Source: CAZVIK01 sp964627045 (GTDB lineage Bacteria > Acidobacteriota > Terriglobia > Bryobacterales > Bryobacteraceae). From it: 28,699 nt of DNA. Positions 1 through 7,500 of the stretch are shown one piece after another (the first letter of the stretch is position 1; each line of letters starts with the position of its first letter). The notes under the pieces were generated by a model. It worked only from the letters and a program-made list of their open reading frames with translations, had not been told where the DNA came from and made no database searches. Location of the stretch: the NCBI GenBank assembly GCA_964627045.1, contig CAZVIK010000030.1, forward strand, positions 1 through 28,699, given 5' to 3'. The translations under genes and the position numbers were made by a program.

Positions 1-555
1 GACGAGATCGACGGGATCTACCTGAAGGTCACCTCGGGCACCGATTCGGTGGAGACCTCGAAGGTGGTGAGCGCCATCCTGGCCTCGACGCACAAGGACG
101 CGGGCGACTACACGGTGGTGGTTCCGGCCGACCTGCTGGAGCAGCGGCGGCAGACGCAGATGATCTTCTCGATCGTCATGATCTGCATCGCGGGCATCTC
201 GCTTCTGGTGGGCGGCATCGGCATCATGAACANNNNNNNNNNGCTGGCGACGGTGCTCGAGCGCACCCGCGAGATCGGCATCCGGCGCGCCATCGGCGCG
301 CGGCAGGCCGACATCGTGCGGCAGTTCCTCACTGAGGCCGTGCTGATCTCCATCGTCGGCGGGTTGATCGGCATCGCCTTCGGCTTCAGCCTGTCTCAAG
401 TTATTGCGGCGGCGGCGGGCTGGTCGACGGTGGTCACCTGGGGTTCGATCGCGGTGGCGTTCGGCGTCTCCGTAGGAATCGGCCTCTTGTTCGGTATCTA
501 CCCGGCCGTGCAGGCCGCAAAACTGGACCCCATCGAGGCGATCCGGTACGAATAA
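1..555 (+). CDS. MacB-like ABC transporter permease, C-terminal part (5' end outside window)
   Basis: This is the C-terminal end of a FtsX/MacB-type permease, an inner-membrane subunit of ABC efflux or lipoprotein-type transport systems. The frame is open from base 1, so the gene starts upstream of the window; about 184 codons are seen. A transmembrane helix (IFSIVMICIAGISLLVGGIG) leads into the conserved GIGIMN motif. This is followed by ERTREIGIRRAIGAR, the hallmark cytoplasmic loop of the family, and then two more membrane helices and the typical ending DPIEAIRYE. Ten undetermined bases fall inside the gene just after GIMN. The TolC-like gene starts 11 bases after the stop codon, so the two form an operon and probably a tripartite pump; the ATPase and adaptor subunits would be upstream. 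The substrate cannot be inferred. Confidence 0.93.
   Translation, partial: DEIDGIYLKVTSGTDSVETSKVVSAILASTHKDAGDYTVVVPADLLEQRRQTQMIFSIVMICIAGISLLVGGIGIMNXXXXLATVLERTREIGIRRAIGARQADIVRQFLTEAVLISIVGGLIGIAFGFSLSQVIAAAAGWSTVVTWGSIAVAFGVSVGIGLLFGIYPAVQAAKLDPIEAIRYE
233..242. other. assembly gap of 10 N inside the permease gene
   Basis: Ten undetermined bases interrupt the permease reading frame. The frame is the same on both sides, but the family motif around this point suggests that fewer bases are really missing. Confidence 0.99.
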
Positions 556-566
556 CGGGATTATCC

Positions 567-2210
567 ATGAGACTACGGTTCACAGTACTGGCTCTTGTTT
601 GCGTCTCCGGGCTGCTGGCCCAGGAGGAGGCGCCTTTGTTCCCCAAGGCGTCCTATTTCCGCAAGATGTTTTCCACCCCGAACACGCGCGTGGAGTTGCA
701 GCCGCCGGTGCGGCTGGCCGACTACGTGGTGGACGGGAAGCTGGAACTCTCCCTGCGGAGCTACCTTGACCTGGTGATGGCCAACAACACGGACGTCTCG
801 ATCCAGAAGCTCTCGGTGGAGACTTACAAGAACGCGATCACCTCGGCCTTCGGCCGGTACGACCCGACGCTGACTGTTTCGGCCGGATACAACCACTCCG
901 CGGTGCCGGCCGCCGACCAGTTGCAGGGCGCGGCCGTCAGCAAGTCGACCACCGCCGGACCGCTCCAGTTCAACTACAGCCAGTTGCTCGGTACCGGCAC
1001 GACGATCACCAGCGGTTTCACCGGGCAGAAGGTGTCCAACAACAGCGCCTTCTCGACCTACAATCCGGCGTTCTCCTCGACCTTCTCGGCGGGCTTTACG
1101 CAACCGCTGCTGCGGGGCCGGAGTCCGGAGATCTCGCGGATGCCGATCACCATCGCGCGGGCCAACTTGCGCAGCCAAGAGCTGAACATGACCAACCAGG
1201 TCATGGGCCTGATCCAGACGGCCGAAAACGCGTACTGGGACGTGGTTGGGGCGCGGGAAAGCCTGCGTGTGCAGCAGGAATCTTTGAACATGCGGTCGGA
1301 GTCGTTGAAGCGCAGCCAGAGGGAGTTGGAACTCGGGGCGATCCCACAACTCGACATCTACCAACCGCAAGCTGACTACGCTTCGGCCGAAATCCAGGTC
1401 TCCCAGGCGAGGTTTCGGCTGGCGCAGCTTGAAGACGCGCTGCGGCGGCAGATTGGGGCGGATCTGGACCCGAAGTTCCGGGACGTGCCGATCGTGCTGA
1501 CCGAGTCGGCCTCGCAGTCAACCGAGACGACCGCTCTGGATCGAGAGGCGCTGGTACAGAAGGCGCTGGCGACGCGCCTGGACCTTCAGACTTCCCGTCT
1601 TTCGCTAGAGATCGACGACATGAACATCCGCACGTCGACCGATCTCTTACGCCCGCAGTTGAGCCTGACCGGCAACTATTCCTCTAACGGCCGCGGCGGC
1701 GACCAGTACGTAAAGACGGGGCTCGGAAGCGATGCGGTAACATCGGTGATTCCGGGCGGTTTGTATGATGCCCTGAGCGAGGTTTTCGGATTCAACAACA
1801 CGACTTACCGCATCGGCCTGACTCTCACGCTTCCGCTGCGGGACCGCACGGGCGCGATGCGCCTGGCCGACAACCTGGTGAGGAAGAAGCAGGACACCTT
1901 GAGCCTAAGGAAGGCCGAACAGGGCGTGCGCCTGGAGGTGCTCAACGCGGTGAGCCAGGTGGAATCCAGCCGGGAAGCCGTGCGGCTGGCGGTGATTGCG
2001 CGAGACCTGGCCCAGAAGCAGCTCGAGGCCGAAAAGCAAAAGTACGACCTGGGCACGACACAGATGTACTACGTGCTGGACGCCCAGACGCGGCTGACGA
2101 CCGCCGACGGCAACGTCGTCACCCAGTCGGTCAACTACCGCCGCAACCAGCTCAACCTGCTGCGGGTGGTGGGTACGCTGCTCGAAGAGCGCGGCATCAA
2201 GGTACAATAG
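567..2210 (+). CDS. TolC-like outer-membrane efflux protein
   Basis: This 547-residue protein is a TolC/OEP-family outer-membrane channel for a tripartite efflux or export pump. Residues 1-18 form a signal peptide (MRLRFTVLALVCVSGLLA, then QEE). Two OEP-type repeats follow, roughly residues 75-300 and 325-535. They contain long alpha-helical stretches (for example AENAYWDVVGARESLRVQQE and the later VSQVESSREAVRLAVIARDL) and the typical near-C-terminal segment YVLDAQTRLTTADGNVVTQ. The length is somewhat above E. coli TolC, as is common in acidobacteria. It follows the MacB-like permease by 11 bases and has no clear Shine-Dalgarno, so translation is probably coupled. It presumably forms the outer-membrane exit duct of that pump. 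No lipobox is seen. Confidence 0.93.
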   Translation: MRLRFTVLALVCVSGLLAQEEAPLFPKASYFRKMFSTPNTRVELQPPVRLADYVVDGKLELSLRSYLDLVMANNTDVSIQKLSVETYKNAITSAFGRYDPTLTVSAGYNHSAVPAADQLQGAAVSKSTTAGPLQFNYSQLLGTGTTITSGFTGQKVSNNSAFSTYNPAFSSTFSAGFTQPLLRGRSPEISRMPITIARANLRSQELNMTNQVMGLIQTAENAYWDVVGARESLRVQQESLNMRSESLKRSQRELELGAIPQLDIYQPQADYASAEIQVSQARFRLAQLEDALRRQIGADLDPKFRDVPIVLTESASQSTETTALDREALVQKALATRLDLQTSRLSLEIDDMNIRTSTDLLRPQLSLTGNYSSNGRGGDQYVKTGLGSDAVTSVIPGGLYDALSEVFGFNNTTYRIGLTLTLPLRDRTGAMRLADNLVRKKQDTLSLRKAEQGVRLEVLNAVSQVESSREAVRLAVIARDLAQKQLEAEKQKYDLGTTQMYYVLDAQTRLTTADGNVVTQSVNYRRNQLNLLRVVGTLLEERGIKVQ

Positions 2211-2230
2211 GGGGTTCAGGAACACCGGAA

Positions 2231-2261
2231 CGGGGAGCTCGCCGATTCGGCGGGCTCCCCG
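2231..2261 (+). terminator. strong GC-rich hairpin between efflux operon and mutL
   Basis: A 14-bp stem (one G-U pair) closes a 3-base ATT loop: left arm 2231-2244, right arm 2248-2261. It is followed by GCCGCATTTCTT, with only a weak T-tract. It sits 20 bases after the TolC-like stop and 21 bases before the mutL ATG, so it most likely ends the efflux transcript. It could also act as an mRNA structure upstream of mutL. Confidence 0.6.
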
Positions 2262-2282
2262 CCGCATTTCTTGAGCTTCGCC

Positions 2283-4202
2283 ATGGGCCGCATCCACGTC
2301 CTTCCCGACCAGGTTGCCAACAAGATCGCCGCGGGGGAAGTTGTCGAGCGGCCGGTTTCGGTCGTTAAAGAGCTGCTGGAAAACTCGCTGGATGCCGGGG
2401 CGGGCGGGTTCCGGATCGACGTCGAGAACGGCGGCCGGCGGCTCATACGCGTGGCCGACGACGGCGGCGGGATGCTACGCGACGATGCGATGCTGGCCTT
2501 CGAGCGCCACGCCACCAGCAAGCTGACGGAAGCCAAAGACCTGGTGAAGATCGCGACTCTGGGGTTTCGGGGGGAGGCGCTCCCTTCGATCGCCTCGGTT
2601 TCCCGCGTGGTCCTGGAAACGCGCTCGGCGGCGGAGTCCACCGGCACACGGCTCGAGTTGGCGGGCGGCAGGCTGCTGAAGGTGGAGGAGTCCGCGCTGG
2701 CCACGGGGACTACGGTGACGGTGAGAGACCTGTTCTACAACGTCCCGGCGCGGAAGAAGTTTCTGAGAACCGAGCCGACCGAACTGGCGCATATCGCGTC
2801 TTTGGTGACGCACTACAGCCTGGCGCACCCGGAAAAGAGCTTTCTGCTGCGCAACGGCGCAAACGAACTGCTATCGGCGACGCCCGTGGCCGAACTGCGC
2901 GAGCGTGTCTACCAGGTGTTTGGAAGCCGCGTGGTGAACGAACTGGTCGAGATGCGGGGCGTGGAACGCGAACGGCGGGCCGCGCCCGCCCCGGGAGAGG
3001 ATGAAGGGGGCGGGGTGCGCCTATTCCGGCTCCGGGGCTTCGTATCACGCCCGCAGTATCAGAAGCTGAACCGTAACTCGATCTTCCTGTTCGTGAACAA
3101 CCGGCTGATTCGGGACAAGCTGCTGATGCATGCCGTGGGGTCGGCCTATCACAACCTGATGCCGGCGGCGTGCTATCCATTTGCGCTGCTGTTTCTGGAT
3201 TGCGATTTCGAGGAGGTGGACGTCAACGTTCATCCGTCGAAGACCGAGGTGCGGTTTCACCACGGTTCCTTTGTGCACGACATGGTGAGGGATGCGATCC
3301 GGGAGGCGCTGGTGGAATCGCGGCCGGTATCGGCGATGCCGGCGCCGTCGGCCGTCGCCCTGGAGCGCGGCGAGCAGCCGGCGGCGGGACTACCGTTCTC
3401 CGAGTTCACCGCGCGCGTGGAGGGCGGCGGTTGGACCGATGTCCCGGCGGTGGCGTTGCCGGTGGTCCTGCCGACGCCGGGCGCCCCCGCCGAGGAGCCT
3501 GAAATGATGCTGCCGTCGCCGCGAATCCCGGCGGCTCCGGAGCGAACCGCCGTGCGCCGGATTCCCGAGACACACCAGGGCTTCCCGGGCGAACTGGAGC
3601 CGGAAAGCGCCAGCCTGGAAGCGCTCGCCGGGCTGCGGCCCCTGGGGCAGATCCACGAGAGCTTCATCGTCGCGGCGGGGAGGGACGGCCTTTGGATCAT
3701 CGATCAGCACGTGGCGCACGAGCGGGTCCTGTTTGAGAAGGTGCTCAAGCAGGCCGCCGCACGGCGTGTGGAATCGCAGCGGCTGCTGCTGCCGGTGGTC
3801 GTCGAACTGACCGTGGCGCAGCAGGCCGAATACGCACGGATCGCGGGGGAGTTGGAGGCGGCCGGCATCGAAACGGAGCCGTTCGGGCGGCTGACGGTGG
3901 CCGTGAAGACGGTGCCCGCCGGGGTGGCGACGGGGGACGTGGAAAAGCTCCTGTTTGAGATCCTGGAAGTCGCCGACAGCGAGCTGCGGAGCGCCTCTGT
4001 GGGGGGCCTTCGACGTGAGATCGCCGCCTCGGTCGCCTGCCGCGCGGCGATCAAGGTAAACACGCCGCTTACGCCGGCCAAGATGGAGTGGTTATTGACC
4101 GAACTGGCCCGGACCGAATGCCCGATGACCTGCCCGCACGGCCGCCCGATCGCACTGCGCTACGCTACCCGCGAGATCCTCCGCGGGTTTCACCGGATCT
4201 AA
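2283..4202 (+). CDS. mutL: DNA mismatch repair protein MutL
   Basis: MutL couples mismatch recognition by MutS to strand incision. The protein has 639 residues from the ATG at 2283. An in-frame TTG lies 12 bases upstream, but MutL proteins typically begin near MGRIxxLPxxVxxxIAAGEVVERP, as here. The GHKL ATPase is at about residues 1-210, with Glu30 and Asn34 in KELLENSLDAGA, Asp59 in DDGGGM and GFRGEAL at 94-100. A transducer domain follows, then a Pro/Ala-rich linker (about 350-445), then the dimerisation/endonuclease domain. That domain has DQHVAHERVLFE (474-485), fitting the DQHAxxExxxxE metal site with A replaced by V. It also has ACR (585-587) and CPHGRP (617-622). A nicking MutL is therefore expected, as in bacteria lacking MutH. 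Its stop overlaps the stop of the convergent Yip1-like gene. Confidence 0.97.
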   Translation: MGRIHVLPDQVANKIAAGEVVERPVSVVKELLENSLDAGAGGFRIDVENGGRRLIRVADDGGGMLRDDAMLAFERHATSKLTEAKDLVKIATLGFRGEALPSIASVSRVVLETRSAAESTGTRLELAGGRLLKVEESALATGTTVTVRDLFYNVPARKKFLRTEPTELAHIASLVTHYSLAHPEKSFLLRNGANELLSATPVAELRERVYQVFGSRVVNELVEMRGVERERRAAPAPGEDEGGGVRLFRLRGFVSRPQYQKLNRNSIFLFVNNRLIRDKLLMHAVGSAYHNLMPAACYPFALLFLDCDFEEVDVNVHPSKTEVRFHHGSFVHDMVRDAIREALVESRPVSAMPAPSAVALERGEQPAAGLPFSEFTARVEGGGWTDVPAVALPVVLPTPGAPAEEPEMMLPSPRIPAAPERTAVRRIPETHQGFPGELEPESASLEALAGLRPLGQIHESFIVAAGRDGLWIIDQHVAHERVLFEKVLKQAAARRVESQRLLLPVVVELTVAQQAEYARIAGELEAAGIETEPFGRLTVAVKTVPAGVATGDVEKLLFEILEVADSELRSASVGGLRREIAASVACRAAIKVNTPLTPAKMEWLLTELARTECPMTCPHGRPIALRYATREILRGFHRI

Positions 4203-4930
4203 CCGAAAACTGCCGCGTAGGCGACGTGGCACAGTATGGCGACCGACCAAGGTAGGATTATTAGAATCAACGCCTTGGAATAGCTTACCCGCCGGCCTGC
4301 CACCGAGAACCCTAGCGCCATGAGCAGTACCATCCAGATGGTGAACAGGTTGGCGTGGGAGGCGAGCGCCTTGAGCCACGCCGCCGTGTCCTGGCCGAGA
4401 AACGCGCCCAGATGGACGGGGAGCGGGTTCTGGAGGTCGAAGTCCGCCGGGTCCTTAAGGAACATCACCACCAGGGCCAAGACGCTCGCCAGTCCGGAGG
4501 GGAGAAACGAGTAACAGGTGATACTGAACGCAGTCTTGAACTTGACCTCGGCTCCCCCCAGAAAGTTGAAGCACGCCAATAAGATAGCGGCGACCACAAG
4601 GCAGGAAATGGCGATCGCGAGCACGGCGCTGGCATAGGTCATCGGAGCGGCTATCTTCAGACCCATCTCGATGGCCTGCTCCTGCTGTTCGGGTGACATC
4701 TCCTGGACCCGGGAATTGGTTTCCATCTGCCGCCGGATCATGCTTTCCAGGCCGACGCGCTGGGCGAAGGCGGCAATGTAGATGGTCGATAGCAGCGTCA
4801 GCAGGATTAGGGGGACCCAAAAGCGCGGCTTGGCGGCAAGATCCTGGAAAACGGGCTTCGGTTCCCAGAAGATCCCCGCGAGCCGGCCGGCCTCTCCCAT
4901 GCGCGGGACGGGGGCGTCAGATGTGCTCAT
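4199..4930 (-). CDS. Yip1-family integral membrane protein
   Basis: A 243-residue membrane protein resembling the YIP1 domain family of bacteria, for which no precise function is established. A soluble N-terminus of about 35 residues contains the segment GRLAGIFWEPKPVFQDL typical of these proteins. About five hydrophobic segments follow, near residues 37-57, 96-122, 135-160, 190-215 and 222-242. A short charged region between the first two (ETNSRVQEMSPEQQEQAIEM) is probably a loop. The start codon is preceded by a GGAG sequence (complement of 4935-4938). Its TAG stop and the TAA of mutL overlap in opposite directions, so there is no room for a conventional intergenic terminator. It is divergent from the coiled-coil gene that begins near 4986. 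The family call is firm from architecture; the role is unknown. Confidence 0.8.
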   Translation of the reverse strand: MSTSDAPVPRMGEAGRLAGIFWEPKPVFQDLAAKPRFWVPLILLTLLSTIYIAAFAQRVGLESMIRRQMETNSRVQEMSPEQQEQAIEMGLKIAAPMTYASAVLAIAISCLVVAAILLACFNFLGGAEVKFKTAFSITCYSFLPSGLASVLALVVMFLKDPADFDLQNPLPVHLGAFLGQDTAAWLKALASHANLFTIWMVLLMALGFSVAGRRVSYSKALILIILPWSVAILCHVAYAAVFG

Positions 4931-4946
4931 ACGGTCTCCATTACGT

Positions 4947-4958
4947 TAACCATGGTTA
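4947..4958. promoter_or_regulatory. 12-bp perfect palindrome TAACCATGGTTA, possible operator
   Basis: TAACCATGGTTA reads identically on both strands and lies in the 55-bp divergent spacer between the Yip1-like gene and the coiled-coil gene. Its position and AT-rich arms in GC-rich DNA fit a dimeric repressor site. It has no known match that I can name. Confidence 0.35.
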
Positions 4959-4985
4959 TTAAGCAGGCACTACCCATTTGGAATC

Positions 4986-5852
4986 TTGTTGACCCGCAAA
5001 GAATATACTACACTTCTGGGCGACGGGTTCCACAAATTCACCGAGTGGTGGTCTACCGAGATGCTTAGCATATTCGAACAAAAGGACTTTGAACAGCAGC
5101 CCGACAAGAAGCTCACGCTGAACCGTTTGCAGAACGTGCTCGGTACGCCGCCGGGAAAGGGCGAGACCTCGCGGGCGTCGCTGGCGGTGGAGGAGTCCGG
5201 GCCCGCCGCGCGAGCGGTGCCGGTGGCGATCAGCGAACGCAAGGGCGCGCTTCCGCCGCCGCCGGACTCGATGGCTCCTCCGGTGGTGCAAGCGGGCGAG
5301 GGCCGGGCGTCGATGCACGTGACGCGCGAGGCCCCGGCGATGCCGGTTGCGACGAAGGAAGATAGGGAACCGGCACAGGTGCCCGCCGAACTGAACGAGT
5401 TCGCCGAGCAGTTCACGCGCGGCTTCCGCGAGGTGCTGGCCAACACGGTGCGCGACCTGAAGGCGCCGATCGACGAAGACCGGCGGAAGCTTGACACCAC
5501 TCTGGACTCGGTGAGCCGCACGGCTCGGGATCTGGAAGCCCTCACCGACGAACTGGGGCAGGCCTGCCAGAGGATCGACGCGCTGGGCAAGGCGGTGCAA
5601 GAAGTGATGACCCGGATCGGCAAGCTGGAGGACTCGGTCAACATCGCCACGGCCGCCACGCACGCAATCCAGGACGCGCAGCAGGCCATCGAAAAGCGGT
5701 TCGAGCTGCAGGCCGGGATCATCCGCAGCCTGAATAACTCGATGCAAGCGCGCGAAGACCGGCTGGACAAGCTGTTCGGAGCGTTCCAGGCGGTGCAGGG
5801 CGCCTCCGGCGAACGGCAGTCGGGCCGCCGCCCGCTGCCCGACAACCTGTAG
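4986..5852 (+). CDS. hypothetical protein with C-terminal coiled coil
   Basis: I do not recognise this gene beyond its general shape. It has 288 residues from a TTG at 4986; an alternative ATG at 5061 would remove 25 residues including FHKFTEWWSTE. The N-terminal half is polar and proline/alanine-rich (about residues 45-125) and probably unstructured. Residues about 130-285 form long amphipathic helices (FAEQFTRGFREVLANTVRDL, later RIDALGKAVQEVMTRIGKLE), suggesting a coiled coil or apolipoprotein-like bundle. There is no signal peptide or membrane segment, so it is expected in the cytoplasm. It is divergent from the Yip1-like gene and convergent with the TPR regulator gene. Codon choice is typical of neighbouring genes, supporting a real gene. 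The start codon is uncertain. Confidence 0.75.
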   Translation: MLTRKEYTTLLGDGFHKFTEWWSTEMLSIFEQKDFEQQPDKKLTLNRLQNVLGTPPGKGETSRASLAVEESGPAARAVPVAISERKGALPPPPDSMAPPVVQAGEGRASMHVTREAPAMPVATKEDREPAQVPAELNEFAEQFTRGFREVLANTVRDLKAPIDEDRRKLDTTLDSVSRTARDLEALTDELGQACQRIDALGKAVQEVMTRIGKLEDSVNIATAATHAIQDAQQAIEKRFELQAGIIRSLNNSMQAREDRLDKLFGAFQAVQGASGERQSGRRPLPDNL

Positions 5853-5860
5853 AATCGCGC

Positions 5861-5880
5861 GGGGCGGCACTTGCCGCTCC
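5861..5880 (+). terminator. hairpin after the coiled-coil gene
   Basis: GGGGCGGC, loop ACTT, GCCGCTCC form an 8-bp stem with one G-U pair, 8 bases after the TAG. No T-tract follows (AGCCGAAAAAGGG comes next), so termination here is only plausible. The 91-bp spacer separates two convergent genes. Confidence 0.35.
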
Positions 5881-5943
5881 AGCCGAAAAAGGGCCGCGTA
5901 TCCGAGGTGCGCACGGGCAAGCCGGTGCACGGTCCGGGATGAG

Positions 5944-7500
5944 TCACTCCAACTGTGCCAACAGCGCCTGAAACCGGGGGTGCCCTCGGAGCGGGTCCAG
6001 GTTGCTGTCGTTCTGGTACCAGCCGCGCTGTCCGACACCGAGCGACTTGGCCTTCTCCAGGCAAGTGACCGCCTCCTCGACACATCCCAGCATCGAGAAG
6101 ATACAGCCCACGTTGTAGAGGAGCATCGGATCGTCCGGGCTCATGGCGAGAGCGCGCTCGGCCCACTCGCGCCCACGCTGATTCCGGCCCAGGGCCACCA
6201 TACCATTGGCGGCCATATAACAGGCGCGGGCGTCGTCGGGATTCCACTTCAGGTGCTGCTCGGCGAGTTCGATGCCTTTGGCACGCGCGGCGGCGGCTTC
6301 CTCGGCGCGCCCCAGGTCCTGGTAGCTTTGCGCGACAAGCAGCGGCGACTGATAGTCTTCGGGCCGCACCCTCATCGCCTCTTCATAGTGGTGGATGGCC
6401 TTGAGCTTCTCTCCGCGTACGAAGCAATGCCGGGCGTAGAAGTAATGCGCTTCGAACAGGCCGGGGTCCTGCGCCAACGCCCTCTCGAAAGACCGTTCGG
6501 CTTCTTCAAACCGCTGGTTGATGCTCAAGGCCAGCGCGCGAGAAGCATGCGCCTGGGCCAATTCCGGTCCCAGTTGGACCGCCATCGAACTGGCCTTGTC
6601 CGCCTGGCGGCGCGCCTCGTCCCGGCGGCCGGCGTACAGATACAAGTAAGACCAGCAATCGGCGAGGCCGGCGTGGGCCAGGGCGTAGCCGCTGTCGCGT
6701 TCAACGGCCTGTGAAAACAACTGCCTGGCGAATTCAACCTCCCTGGGGCTGAAACGGTAGTAGAAGCTCCGGCCCCGGAGGTAATAGTCGTAGGCCGCGA
6801 TGTCCTTGGTGGGCGGCGTGCGTGGGGAATCCTTCTCATCCGATGCGAGGGTTACCTCGAGGGACTGCGCCACGCGGCGGGCGATCTCTTCCTGGACCGA
6901 GAAGATATCGGTCATCTGCCGGTCGAAGGTCTCGGCCCACATCTGGTAGCCGTCCTCCGCATTGGTGAGCTGCACGGCGATCCGAAGGCGGTCGCCACAC
7001 TTGCGGACACTGCCCTCCAGCAGGTTGTTCACGCGCAGCTTTCGCCCGATCTCGCAGGCGCCGTCCGTACCACCCCGGAACCGGAAGGCCGAGGTGCGGG
7101 AGGCCACGCGCAAGCGATGCAGGCGGCTCAGAGCGTGAATGATCTCCTCGGCCACGCCCTCGCAGAAATACTGCTGATCCTGCTCGCGGCTCAGGTCGGC
7201 GAACGGGAGAACGGCGATCGAAGGACCGGCACCGGGCTGCGCCTCGCCCGGGATGGCCGCGCCGCGGCTGCGCCACCAGGCATCGAGTTCGGCTCGAAAG
7301 GCGTAGACCGAACCGAGCTTATCGTGTTGAAGCCGGTGCACGGGGAGGCCTTCGTCGCGCTCCCAGCGTTGTACCGTCCGCGTGCCGCGGTTCAAGTAGG
7401 CGGCGATCTCCTTCCAGGAATCCAGGCGGCCGGACTGCAGAGGAGCGTCCTTCCCGGCCGGGAACGCCACCAGCTTCTTGGCCGGCTGCCCCTCGCTCAT
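5944..7500 (-). CDS. HTH + TolB-like (FlgO-type) + TPR regulatory protein
   Basis: A 518-residue regulator-like protein of a kind common in acidobacteria. Residues 27-80 form a MerR/excisionase-like HTH with LDSWKEIAAYLNRGTRTVQRW and the wing-like HRLQHDKLGSVYAF. Residues 93-215 match the TolB N-terminal/FlgO-like domain that follows the DNA-binding domain in many TPR regulators (IAVLPFADLS, YFCEGVAEEIIHALSRL, LLEGSVRK, LWAETFDR-like). From about 230 to the end there are several TPR repeats (ALAHAGLADCWSYLYLYAGR, LFEAHYFYARHCFVRGEKLK, PMLLYNVGCIFSMLGCVEEA). There is no signal peptide or membrane segment. The open frame continues to 7707, but the ATG at 7500 is chosen because the HTH begins shortly after it and because ATGA overlaps the stop of the larA-like gene. 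That overlap implies translational coupling and a regulatory link to that gene. Confidence 0.85.
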   Translation of the reverse strand: MSEGQPAKKLVAFPAGKDAPLQSGRLDSWKEIAAYLNRGTRTVQRWERDEGLPVHRLQHDKLGSVYAFRAELDAWWRSRGAAIPGEAQPGAGPSIAVLPFADLSREQDQQYFCEGVAEEIIHALSRLHRLRVASRTSAFRFRGGTDGACEIGRKLRVNNLLEGSVRKCGDRLRIAVQLTNAEDGYQMWAETFDRQMTDIFSVQEEIARRVAQSLEVTLASDEKDSPRTPPTKDIAAYDYYLRGRSFYYRFSPREVEFARQLFSQAVERDSGYALAHAGLADCWSYLYLYAGRRDEARRQADKASSMAVQLGPELAQAHASRALALSINQRFEEAERSFERALAQDPGLFEAHYFYARHCFVRGEKLKAIHHYEEAMRVRPEDYQSPLLVAQSYQDLGRAEEAAAARAKGIELAEQHLKWNPDDARACYMAANGMVALGRNQRGREWAERALAMSPDDPMLLYNVGCIFSMLGCVEEAVTCLEKAKSLGVGQRGWYQNDSNLDPLRGHPRFQALLAQLE

